This document shows, piece after piece, positions 17,107-24,222 of a stretch of DNA of 64,000 nt. Each line of letters starts with the position of its first letter. The first letter of the stretch is position 1. Below the pieces are notes generated by a model, which was not told the DNA's origin, ran no database searches, and saw nothing but the letters and a program-made list of their open reading frames with translations. The translations under genes were made by a program, and so were the position numbers. The stretch is from Streptomyces cacaoi. GTDB lineage: Bacteria; Actinomycetota; Actinomycetes; Streptomycetales; Streptomycetaceae. Location: positions 1-64,000 of the forward strand of contig NZ_BJMM01000026.1 in assembly GCF_006539165.1 (NCBI RefSeq), given 5' to 3'.

Positions 17107-17855
17107 AGCACGTCCCGCTTGTGGAAGAGGGCCCGCGCGGCGATGCCAGCGGCGACCAGCCAGGCGGCGATGGTCAGCGAGGCGGCGGGCACGGAGAGCA
17201 GCTCCGGCTTGCCGTCCCGGTAGACCGAGCTCATGGCGATGGTCAGGGTGAACTTGCCGACGGCCGGGGCCAGTCGCAGCAGCGCCTCGTCGACGAAGAG
17301 GGTCAGCCCGAGCAGGGTGGCCACGGTCGCCGCCTGGTTGCGGATGATCCAGCCGAGCAGCACGCCCCAGGGGGCGCCCAGCGTGGTCACGACGAACACG
17401 CCGATCAGCGTCAGCGTCGTCTCGTGCGTCCAGGCGGGCTCCAGCTGGGCCTGCGGCAGGAACACCGACGGCGAGGCGGCGGCCAGTGCGACGGTGAGCG
17501 CGCCGAAGACGACGCCCATGGCCAGGCCGACCAGCAGCTTGGCGGTGAGCAGCCGTCCGCGTCCGCCGCTCAGCAGCACGGATCTGCCGATCGCGCCGGA
17601 CTGGTACTCACGGCTGACGAAGATCGCGCCGAGCAGCGCCGAGAACAGCAGCATCATGAACCAGGACCGCACGACCTGGTCGGTGACGCCCTCGATGGTG
17701 GTGGCGCCCTTGGCGATGTCCTTGTCGGCCTCGGTGACGTAGCCGCTGCCGGCCAGCGCCCCCATCAGCACGCCGATCAGCGCCATCGACCACCAGGCGC
17801 GGCCGGTCCACATCTTCGACCACTCGGCGGACAGGAGGCGTCGAAGGTCATGCAT
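17103..17855 (-). CDS. ABC transporter permease (ABC-2 type)
   Basis: The 250-residue protein starts MHDLRRLLSAEWSKMWTGRA, a typical ABC-2 permease N-terminus, and has about six membrane helices: around WWSMALIGVLMGALAG, FMMLLFSALLGAIFVS, LLVGLAMGVVFGALTV, LTLIGVFVVTTLGAPWGVLL, AATVATLLGLTLF and a last one ending AALFHKRDVL-like. REYQSGAIGRSVLLSGGRGR matches the conserved cytosolic segment after helix 2. It overlaps the ATPase gene by eight bases and probably exports the mature peptide or protects the producer. Confidence 0.9.
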   Translation of the reverse strand: MHDLRRLLSAEWSKMWTGRAWWSMALIGVLMGALAGSGYVTEADKDIAKGATTIEGVTDQVVRSWFMMLLFSALLGAIFVSREYQSGAIGRSVLLSGGRGRLLTAKLLVGLAMGVVFGALTVALAAASPSVFLPQAQLEPAWTHETTLTLIGVFVVTTLGAPWGVLLGWIIRNQAATVATLLGLTLFVDEALLRLAPAVGKFTLTIAMSSVYRDGKPELLSVPAASLTIAAWLVAAGIAARALFHKRDVL

Positions 17856-18606
17856 GGGCTCCGACCCCGCTTTCGTTTCCGTTGCCGACGAGGGAGAAGA
17901 ACCGGTCCTCCAGCCGGACGGCCCCGTTGTCGGTCAGCTCGGCGAGCGTGCCGCTGTAGCGCAGCGACCGCTGGATGATCAGGACGTCGTCGACGGTCTG
18001 CTCCACCTCGGCCAGCAGATGGCTGGAGATGAGGACGGTGCGGCCCTCGTCGGCGAGCGAGCGCAGGAAGGTGCGCAGCCAGCGGATGCCGTCCGGGTCG
18101 AGTCCGGTGGCCGGCTCGTCCAGGACGAGGAGTTCCGGGTCGGCCAGCAGCGCGGAGGCCAGCGCGTGGCGCTGCCGCATACCGGTCGAGTAGCCCTTGA
18201 TCTTCCGGTCGGCGCGGTCGCCGAGGCCCACCCGCTCCAGCACCTCGTCGACCCGGCGGGACGACAGGCCCAGCGTCTTCGCCCAGATGGTGAGATCGCG
18301 CCGGCCGCTGACGCCCGGCAGGGCGCCGATGCCGTCCATGCTGACGCCCACCCGGTGCGCCGCGTGCGGCAGTTCGTCGTAGGGGTGGCCGAAGACGGTG
18401 GCCCGGCCGGCGCTGGGCGCGGTCAGGCCGAGAAGCATGCGCAGCGTGGTCGTCTTGCCCGCGCCGTTGCGCCCCAGCAGGCCGACGATCCGGCCCGGCC
18501 GCACCTCGAAGGACACCGAGTCGACGGCGGTGACCGTGCCGAAGGTCTTGCTCAGACCTTCGGCGACGGCCACGGGCTGCCCGATCTGCCCGTGCTGCCT
18601 GGTCAT
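17848..18606 (-). CDS. ABC transporter ATP-binding protein
   Basis: A 252-residue ATPase with Walker A LLGRNGAGKTTTLRML, a Q-loop region, signature YSTGMRQRHALASALL, Walker B LLVLDEPATGLDPDG and the SSHLLAE H-loop. It pairs with the permease encoded immediately after it (8-base overlap) and corresponds to the transporter ATPase of daptide clusters. Its ATG overlaps the stop of the small membrane-protein gene upstream by four bases. Confidence 0.95.
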   Translation of the reverse strand: MTRQHGQIGQPVAVAEGLSKTFGTVTAVDSVSFEVRPGRIVGLLGRNGAGKTTTLRMLLGLTAPSAGRATVFGHPYDELPHAAHRVGVSMDGIGALPGVSGRRDLTIWAKTLGLSSRRVDEVLERVGLGDRADRKIKGYSTGMRQRHALASALLADPELLVLDEPATGLDPDGIRWLRTFLRSLADEGRTVLISSHLLAEVEQTVDDVLIIQRSLRYSGTLAELTDNGAVRLEDRFFSLVGNGNESGVGAHA

Positions 18607-18836
18607 CGCTTCCTCGCGGTACGGACGTTGAGCGCTGTACGCACCACGCAGGCGAGCAGGGCCACCGAGAACACCGCCATGCCGACGGTGCTCGCGCTGC
18701 CCTGGAGAGAGATCTGGCAGTAGGCGAGACCGATGACGAGGAACGGGATCAGAAAGCTGATCCTGCTGTTCGACTCGTACCAGGCCCCGTTCCCGCCTCC
18801 GGAGTTCCCGCTGGTACCGGGGTTCTTGTCGGGCAT
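18603..18836 (-). CDS. Small membrane protein in daptide-type operon
   Basis: A 77-residue protein starting MPDKNPGTSGNSGGGNGAWY, with two hydrophobic helices (RISFLIPFLVIGLAYCQISL and VGMAVFSVALLACVVRTAL) and a basic end VRTARKR. It sits between the precursor genes and the transporter genes and overlaps the ATPase start (ATGA). It could be an extra transporter subunit or an immunity protein; nothing in its sequence decides this. A GTG three codons upstream (18845) is an alternative start. Confidence 0.75.
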   Translation of the reverse strand: MPDKNPGTSGNSGGGNGAWYESNSRISFLIPFLVIGLAYCQISLQGSASTVGMAVFSVALLACVVRTALNVRTARKR

Positions 18837-18889
18837 GGATCCCACATTCCTTTCGGCCCCGGGAGTGGGGCCCGGATACGTCCCAAGGC

Positions 18890-18921
18890 CCCGGATCCGG
18901 CAGGCGCCTGCCGGATCCGGG
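18890..18921 (-). terminator. Perfect 32-bp palindrome after precursor gene 1
   Basis: CCCGGATCCGGCAGGC is followed directly by its exact reverse complement, giving a 14-bp stem with a 4-base loop, 33 bases after the dapA1-like stop codon and about 54 bases before the next start. It has no T-tract. It is probably a partial terminator or RNA stabiliser that gives precursor mRNA in excess over transporter mRNA. Confidence 0.75.
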
Positions 18922-18954
18922 ACTGCTTGTGCGTGCCTGAAGGCCGCGGCCTTA

Positions 18955-19119
18955 TCAGGTGGCGATGGCGGAGGCCACGCCCCCGTAGACGGCGCTGACG
19001 GCGATCGAAGCCATCGTTCCGTCCTTGAAGTTGGACCAGAAGCCCGGGGCCTCCATGGCCTCCAGCTCCTGCATGTCCAGCTCCAGGGCGGACATGTCGT
19101 TCTTCAGCTCGTCCTGCAT
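18955..19119 (-). CDS. Daptide-type RiPP precursor peptide 1
   Basis: This encodes a 54-residue peptide beginning MQDELKNDMSALELDMQELE, with a perfect GGAGGTGAGGAA ribosome site. The leader is acidic and amphipathic with the segment MQELEAMEAPGFWS, which is shared with precursor 2. The core continues NFKDGTMASIAVSAVYGG and ends VASAIAT, with an invariant-type C-terminal Thr, the residue that daptide enzymes convert to a dimethylated 1,2-diamine. The core is hydrophobic, has one Thr besides the terminal one and several Ser, and no Cys. The leader cleavage site is not known; the AP-GFW junction is a candidate. The product is probably a helical membrane-active peptide. Confidence 0.9.
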   Translation of the reverse strand: MQDELKNDMSALELDMQELEAMEAPGFWSNFKDGTMASIAVSAVYGGVASAIAT

Positions 19120-19173
19120 TTCCTCACCTCCCCCGAGGCTGCTCGACAGCAGTGGTGACGACGTGTCGTGGCG

Positions 19174-19195
19174 CTGATCAGGGGCTCCTGATCAG
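19174..19195 (-). other. Hairpin overlapping precursor 2 stop codon
   Basis: CTGATCAGG-GGCT-CCTGATCAG makes a 9-bp stem whose first arm, in transcript direction, contains the last codon and the stop of precursor gene 2. It lies between the two precursor genes and could protect or process the mRNA 3' end. Confidence 0.5.
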
Positions 19196-19368
19196 GTGAC
19201 CACCGACGCGACGACGCTGTAGGTCACGGCGCCGCTGACGCCCGCGCCGCTGATGTAGCCGGTGACGGACCAGAAGCCCGGGGCCTCCATGGCCTCCAGC
19301 TCCTGCATGCCCAGCTCCAGCCCGGCGCCCTCGGCGCCGCCGAAGGTCTCGACATCCTGCACGTTCAT
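19192..19368 (-). CDS. Daptide-type RiPP precursor peptide 2
   Basis: A 58-residue peptide beginning MNVQDVETFGGAEGAGLELG with GGAGGGGGAG before the ATG. From LELGMQELEAMEAPGFWS its leader matches precursor 1 at all but one position; the core (VTGYISGAGVSGAVTYSV, then VASVVT) is different in sequence but has the same hydrophobic, Ser/Thr-rich, Cys-free character and again ends in Thr. The start codon overlaps the stop of the upstream oxidoreductase gene by four bases (ATGA), an unusual direct coupling of a precursor to its modifying enzyme. Confidence 0.9.
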   Translation of the reverse strand: MNVQDVETFGGAEGAGLELGMQELEAMEAPGFWSVTGYISGAGVSGAVTYSVVASVVT

Positions 19369-20756
19369 CTCCCCCTCCCGGTCACTAGTTCCTTCTCCTG
19401 GCATCCGCCGCCCGGGACCGGAGGCCCGGCGGCGGAAGTCTGTGGACGGCGCTGAGCGTGCGCCGCGGGCCCGTGGGCCGCTTCTGTGCGAGCCGCTCCG
19501 GCGCGGGCCGTGTGCACCGTCCCGGTGCGCGCCGGCTCCTCGTGCTCCTGGTGCTCCTGGCGCTCCTCGTGCACCGCCCCGGCCAGCAGCCCCGCCAGGT
19601 CGTCGGCGGTGAGCCGGCCGAGCATCGGCAGCCCGGCGCCCCAGGCACGCACCGCACGGGCCGCGACCCCGGCGGCGGTACCGGCCGGCGCGGTGACGGT
19701 CCGGCCGATGTGCCAGCGGTCGGCGAGGTGCGCGATGCCGTCCGCCGCGTCGGCGGGCAGGCCCTCGGGGACGGCCGTGCGCAGCCGCTGCCACAGCCGG
19801 CCGAGCCGGCGGGCCGAGCCGTAGCGCTCGTCCCCGTCGGCCACGCGCCGCCACAGGGGCGGGAGCAGCGCGGCGACCGCGGTCATCTTGCGCAGCCCCA
19901 GCGCCGAGGACAGCTCGTTGGCCACGTACCAGCCGCGGTTGGCGTACGGCTCCCGGCCGAGCACCGTCCAGCCGGCGTGCGCGAGGCCGCTGACCTTGGC
20001 GAGTTCGGCCCGCACGGTGTCGTCCACGGCCCGGGACCGCTCGTGCGCGGCGCGTACCTCCTCGCCGAGCTGCACGGTGCGCACGGCCAGCGCCTCGACG
20101 AGCGCGTCCTCGGTGGGCAGGTCCGCGAGGTCGCCCACGTACAGTCCGGCCAGCCGGAACAGCACCTCCAGCGCACCCTCCGCCACGGCGGCGTACGGCA
20201 GCGTCGAGGTGGCCAGCGGATCGACGACGGCGGCGTCCGGCTGGAGCGTGGTGCCCATGACCAGGCGCTTGCCGCGCGGATGGTCCAGGCAGGCCACGGA
20301 GCTGAGTTCGGAGCCGGTGCCCAGCGTCGTGGGCACGGCGACCAGCGCCGGACGCGGCCCCTCGCCCCGCGGCGGCAGCAGGACCAGCCCGCTGCGCTGC
20401 GGCACCGCGAGCCGCTTGGCGGCCTGCGGGCCGGTGCACAGCCAGCCGGCGAGCTTGGCCCGGTCGAGCAGCGCGCCACCGCCGACGGCGACGACGAGCC
20501 CGGATCCGGCGAGCTGCCGGGCCAGTTCCCCGAGGGCCTCGACGCCGCCCGTGTCGTCGGGGCCGCCCGCCTCGACCGTGTGCACCGTGCGGCCGTGCCG
20601 GGCGAGCGTCCCGCGGATCCGCTCCGCGATCGGCGCCCCGGTGACGGCCGGGTCGGTGAGCACGGTGACGGACGTCTCGCCGCGGCTGCGCAGCCACGGA
20701 CCGAAGCCGTCGAGCCCGTACATGGTGAGCGTGGGGCAGTGCCAGCCGAGCGCCAT
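19365..20756 (-). CDS. Iron-ADH-fold oxidoreductase (daptide MpaB type)
   Basis: A 463-residue protein of the iron-containing alcohol dehydrogenase/dehydroquinate synthase fold. It has the NAD-binding VVAVGGGALLDRAKLAGWL and the signature VPTTLGTGSELSS. In daptide pathways the homologous enzyme oxidises the side-chain hydroxyl of the C-terminal Thr, with loss of the carboxylate, to give a methyl ketone. The usual metal-ligand His residues are not obvious: the region AVAEGALEVLFRLAG and the later YVANELSSALGLRKMTAVA lack them. The last 60 residues are a low-complexity Glu/His/Ala tail. The ATG overlaps the aminotransferase stop by one base (TGATG). Confidence 0.8.
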   Translation of the reverse strand: MALGWHCPTLTMYGLDGFGPWLRSRGETSVTVLTDPAVTGAPIAERIRGTLARHGRTVHTVEAGGPDDTGGVEALGELARQLAGSGLVVAVGGGALLDRAKLAGWLCTGPQAAKRLAVPQRSGLVLLPPRGEGPRPALVAVPTTLGTGSELSSVACLDHPRGKRLVMGTTLQPDAAVVDPLATSTLPYAAVAEGALEVLFRLAGLYVGDLADLPTEDALVEALAVRTVQLGEEVRAAHERSRAVDDTVRAELAKVSGLAHAGWTVLGREPYANRGWYVANELSSALGLRKMTAVAALLPPLWRRVADGDERYGSARRLGRLWQRLRTAVPEGLPADAADGIAHLADRWHIGRTVTAPAGTAAGVAARAVRAWGAGLPMLGRLTADDLAGLLAGAVHEERQEHQEHEEPARTGTVHTARAGAARTEAAHGPAAHAQRRPQTSAAGPPVPGGGCQEKELVTGRGR

Positions 20757-22189
20757 CAGCGGGCCCCGGCAGCGGTGTCGGCCGACGCGGTGTGCGCGGC
20801 GGTGCCCGTCGAGGTGTCCGTCGAGGTGTCCGTCGAGGCGTGCGCCGCGGTGTGTGCGCTGATGCCCGCCCGGACGCACTCCAGCAGTTCGTGCAGCTCC
20901 GCGTCGGTGTAGACGAGGGCGGGGAACAGCTGGACGCCGTGCAGCCCCGGGTGGACGAGGGCGCCCGCGTCCCGCACGGCGGCGACGAGCGCCGGGACCT
21001 CGGCCTGCGGCAGCGGCGCTCCGTCCGGGCCGCAGACCCGCACGGAGCGGAAGCAGCCGACGCCGGTGGTGCCGGTGACCCGCGGGTGCTCGTCGACCAG
21101 CCGGGCCAGTTCGGCGTCCAGCAGCCGGCCGAGCCTGCGCGCCCGGGCGACGGCGTCGAGCCGGTGCATCTCCTCCAGCGTCGCCAGCACCGCCGCGCAG
21201 GTGACCGGGGTTCCGGCCTGGGTCTCGCCGTGGCTGAGGAGCGCCCCGGCCGCGTCGAACGTGTCCGCCACCTCGCGGGAGGCGAGGACGGCCGCCGCCG
21301 CGCTCGTCCCGTTCGTCAGCCCCTTGGAGGTGATGAGCAGATCGGGACGCTCGGGCCAGCGCTCGGAGGCGAAGAACGCGCCGGTGCGGCCGAAGCCGGT
21401 GGCGACCTCGTCGGCCACCAGCAGGAAGCCGTGCTCGGCACGGAGCCGCAGCAGCGCGTCGATGTACTCGTCGGTCAGCGGGACGGCGCCCGTGCCGAGC
21501 ACCGGTTCGACGACGACGGCGGCGACCTGTGCGCCCTGCCGGGACAGCAACTTCGCCAGGTCGTCGGGGTCGTTGGCGGCGACGTGCCGCACCAGCCGCT
21601 GGTCGACGCCGTACAGCTGCTGGCCCAGGTCCTCACCGGTGAGGGCGAAGCCGCCGAAGGTCAGCCCGTGGTAGCTGTCGCGCAGCCCGACGACCAGCTT
21701 GCGACGGCTCTCGCCCCGCAGCGCGTGATGGTGCCTGGCCAGCTTCATCACCAGGTCGTTGGCGGCGCCGCCGGAGGTGGAGAACAGCACCCGGCCGTAG
21801 TGCGCGGGCCCGGCGGCGTCGACGAGGGCCTCGGCGGCCCGGCGCGCGTAGCTGTTCTCGTAGCGGAAGACGCTCAGATAGGAGGCGTCGCGCAGCGCGG
21901 CGGCGGCTGCCTCGGCCACGGCCTCGTTGCCGTAGCCCAGGTTGGTGTTCCACAACCCGCTGGCGCCGCACAGCAGTTCACGCCCGTCGGCGAACCGCAC
22001 CCGGGTGCCCTTGGCGGAGACGGCGCACAGCGCGTCGTCCCCGTGCGCGGACGGCTCCAGGAGCGCCGGCCACAGCGCACCGCCCCGCGCGGGCCCGGCC
22101 TGCGCCGTCCCGGCCGGGTGCGTGTCGGCCGCGTGCGCGTCCGCTGTGTGCGTCCCGGCTGCCGGTGTCCCGTGCCGTTCGCGGCTCAT
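20756..22189 (-). CDS. Class III PLP aminotransferase (daptide MpaD type)
   Basis: The 477-residue enzyme is a fold-type I class III aminotransferase. It shows STSGGAANDLVMKLARH, DSYHGLTFGG (PLP-stacking aromatic region), VVVEPVLGTGA, LLVADEVATGFGRTG with Asp260, and SKG with the Schiff-base Lys at about 289. In daptide biosynthesis the equivalent enzyme aminates the C-terminal ketone. Both ends carry low-complexity segments (THTADAHAADTHPAG near the start, ASTDTSTDTSTGTAAH near the end). The ATG start overlaps the methyltransferase stop by four bases. Confidence 0.87.
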   Translation of the reverse strand: MSRERHGTPAAGTHTADAHAADTHPAGTAQAGPARGGALWPALLEPSAHGDDALCAVSAKGTRVRFADGRELLCGASGLWNTNLGYGNEAVAEAAAAALRDASYLSVFRYENSYARRAAEALVDAAGPAHYGRVLFSTSGGAANDLVMKLARHHHALRGESRRKLVVGLRDSYHGLTFGGFALTGEDLGQQLYGVDQRLVRHVAANDPDDLAKLLSRQGAQVAAVVVEPVLGTGAVPLTDEYIDALLRLRAEHGFLLVADEVATGFGRTGAFFASERWPERPDLLITSKGLTNGTSAAAAVLASREVADTFDAAGALLSHGETQAGTPVTCAAVLATLEEMHRLDAVARARRLGRLLDAELARLVDEHPRVTGTTGVGCFRSVRVCGPDGAPLPQAEVPALVAAVRDAGALVHPGLHGVQLFPALVYTDAELHELLECVRAGISAHTAAHASTDTSTDTSTGTAAHTASADTAAGAR

Positions 22190-23040
22190 GCGGCCACCTC
22201 CGCTTCGAGCAGGACGTCCCGGTGGCGCCAGCCGCCGGAGGGCAGCGGGTACCGGGCGGTGACGGTCAGGCCGTGCGCGGCCAGTTCGGCGGTCAGCCGG
22301 GCGACGGGCAGCACGCCCACGGTGGACGTGGCCACCGGCACGGTGCCGCTCGCCGGTTCCTCGGCGGGGAAGACGGTGATCACCCGGGCGTCGGCGCCCG
22401 CGGGCCAGTGCTCGTGCATGCGGTAGCCGCGCCCGCTCGCGCCGACGACGTCCAGCACGACCTCGGTGTCGTCGGCCCCGTCGGTTCCGTCGCTCCCGTC
22501 CGTCCCCTCGGCCTCGTCGGCCGGCCGTTCGACCGTGGAGAGGAGGAACCGGCCGCCGGGCGCCAGATGGCCGCGTACCGCCTCGTACAGACCCGCCCGG
22601 CCCGCCGCGTCCAGCAGCGAGATCGAGGTGGTGCCGAGCACGACGGCGCCGAAGGTGCCCTCCAGCCGGAAGTCGCTCATGTCGCCGTGCACGGTCGTGC
22701 ACCGGTTCCGGATCCGCGCGGGCGCCTCGTCCAGCCGCTGCCGCAGCAGCGCGAGCATTCCGGAGGACAGCTCCAGGGCCGTGACGTCGCGGCCCAGCGC
22801 GAGCAGCGGAAAGGTCAACCGGCCCGACCCGGCGGCCAGTTCGAGCACCGGACCGGGGACGGTGCGCACCCGGCCGAGGAGTTCCCTGACCTCCAAGGTG
22901 TCCTGGGCGGAGAGGTCGTGGTAGACGGCGGAGCCCGTCTCGTCGTACAGGTCGTGCAGCACGGCGCGGTCGCCGAGCGCGGCCAGCCGCAGGCCGGCGC
23001 TGCCGGGCACCGTGTGCCGGGCGGGAGCGGAGGTCGTCAC
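22186..23040 (-). CDS. SAM-dependent N-methyltransferase (daptide MpaM type)
   Basis: A 284-residue class I methyltransferase starting with GTG (MTTSAPARHTVPGSAGLRLA). The SAM site VLELAAGSGRLTFPLL is followed by VTALELSSGMLALL, HGDMSDFRL and the strand AVVLGTTSISLLD. An acidic insert (EGTDGSDGTDGADD) interrupts the C-terminal half. Its place between the recognition protein and the aminotransferase matches the daptide methyltransferase that dimethylates the new C-terminal amine. Confidence 0.87.
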   Translation of the reverse strand: MTTSAPARHTVPGSAGLRLAALGDRAVLHDLYDETGSAVYHDLSAQDTLEVRELLGRVRTVPGPVLELAAGSGRLTFPLLALGRDVTALELSSGMLALLRQRLDEAPARIRNRCTTVHGDMSDFRLEGTFGAVVLGTTSISLLDAAGRAGLYEAVRGHLAPGGRFLLSTVERPADEAEGTDGSDGTDGADDTEVVLDVVGASGRGYRMHEHWPAGADARVITVFPAEEPASGTVPVATSTVGVLPVARLTAELAAHGLTVTARYPLPSGGWRHRDVLLEAEVAA

Positions 23041-23044
23041 CGGT

Positions 23045-24205
23045 TCACGCCCCCACGCCGGCGGGGCCGTCGCCGCCCAGCGGCATCCCGGCCTCGGCGA
23101 ACTGCTTCTCGACGGCGATCAGCCGCTCCTGCCATCCGGCGCCGAGCGCGCCGGCCGCCGCCTCGGCCGAGCCGTGCACCACGACCGCCTCGGCGAGCTG
23201 CGCCCCGGCGGGGGAGACCCGCAGGGTGCGCCCGGTGCGCGGGCAGTGCACATAGCCGGTCTCGCCGCTTCCGCCGGCGGCACCGGGGGCCGGGGCGCCG
23301 CCGTCGGCCCACAGCACGAGCGGGACGGTCGGGTCGGCGCATTCGCGGGCGTCGTCGGCGTCGCCCAGCGCGGGCAGCGCCCGGCCGCCGAACCCGGAGG
23401 CCCGCACGCCGGAGGCACCGCGGGCCCGCAGCTCGCGCACGGCGTCCAGCGCGACGAGGTAGCGGGCCGCCCAGGGCCGCTCGTCCAGCGCCGCGTCGCG
23501 CACCGCGCCGGGCACGATCCCGCCCAGCGCGACGGCGCACGGGTGTGCGGCCTCGGCGTTGGCCTGCTCCCAGGCGGCGTCGAGGGCGTCGAGGCCGTCG
23601 CCGGGCACGCCGAGCCGGGTGCCGCCGGGCGCGGTGGAGACGGCGCCCTCGGCGTCGACGTGCAGGCGCAGGGCGGGGCCGTCGCCGTGCCGGCCGGCGC
23701 CGAGCGCGGTGACGTCGGCGAGCTGGACGGCCGGGTCGGTGACGAACGAGGCGAACTCGCCGGTGGCGCGGGCGTCGTCGGCGTCGGCGAGGAACGCCTC
23801 GAAGTCGGCCTCCTCGGTGATCCGGATCAGCGTGGCGCCGATGACGGACATGTACGCGGACGTGGCGTAGTCCTGCGTCTGGAGGTAGAAGGTGTCCGCG
23901 AGCGACATGTCGCCGCTGGGCTCGCTGAGCGACCCCGTGTAGCCGGCGATCCGCACCGGGCCGTCGGTGCCGTCGGGGCCCCCGGGAACCTCGGCGTCCC
24001 GGGTGGCCTCCTCGCCGCCCGGCACCAGCACGACACCGCCCGGTCCGGCCAGTCCGCCGTCGAGGACCGCGCCGAGGTGGGCCGCGTCCTCCAGGACCAC
24101 CGTCGCCGCGCCCCGGGCGGGCAGCCCGCCGCCGAGCGGGCCGGGCCTGCCGGTGCCCCACGACATCACGTGGCGCTTCAGACGGGACATCTCTTCCCTG
24201 GTCAT
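23045..24205 (-). CDS. Probable RiPP-recognition partner protein (daptide MpaC type)
   Basis: The 386-residue protein begins MTREEMSRLKRHVMSWGTGR; this ATG is preceded by AAGGGA, whereas the upstream GTG at 24226 (overlapping the previous stop) lacks a good site. It has no catalytic motif that I recognise. It contains a predicted alpha/beta N-terminal part (AATVVLEDAAHLGAVLDGGL), a middle region DTFYLQTQDYATSAYMSVIG and a C-terminal helix. By position and general character it fits the precursor-recognition protein that works with the oxidoreductase in daptide clusters. That assignment rests on context rather than on a motif. Confidence 0.6.
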   Translation of the reverse strand: MTREEMSRLKRHVMSWGTGRPGPLGGGLPARGAATVVLEDAAHLGAVLDGGLAGPGGVVLVPGGEEATRDAEVPGGPDGTDGPVRIAGYTGSLSEPSGDMSLADTFYLQTQDYATSAYMSVIGATLIRITEEADFEAFLADADDARATGEFASFVTDPAVQLADVTALGAGRHGDGPALRLHVDAEGAVSTAPGGTRLGVPGDGLDALDAAWEQANAEAAHPCAVALGGIVPGAVRDAALDERPWAARYLVALDAVRELRARGASGVRASGFGGRALPALGDADDARECADPTVPLVLWADGGAPAPGAAGGSGETGYVHCPRTGRTLRVSPAGAQLAEAVVVHGSAEAAAGALGAGWQERLIAVEKQFAEAGMPLGGDGPAGVGA

Positions 24206-24222
24206 ACTTGCTGGTCCCTTCG

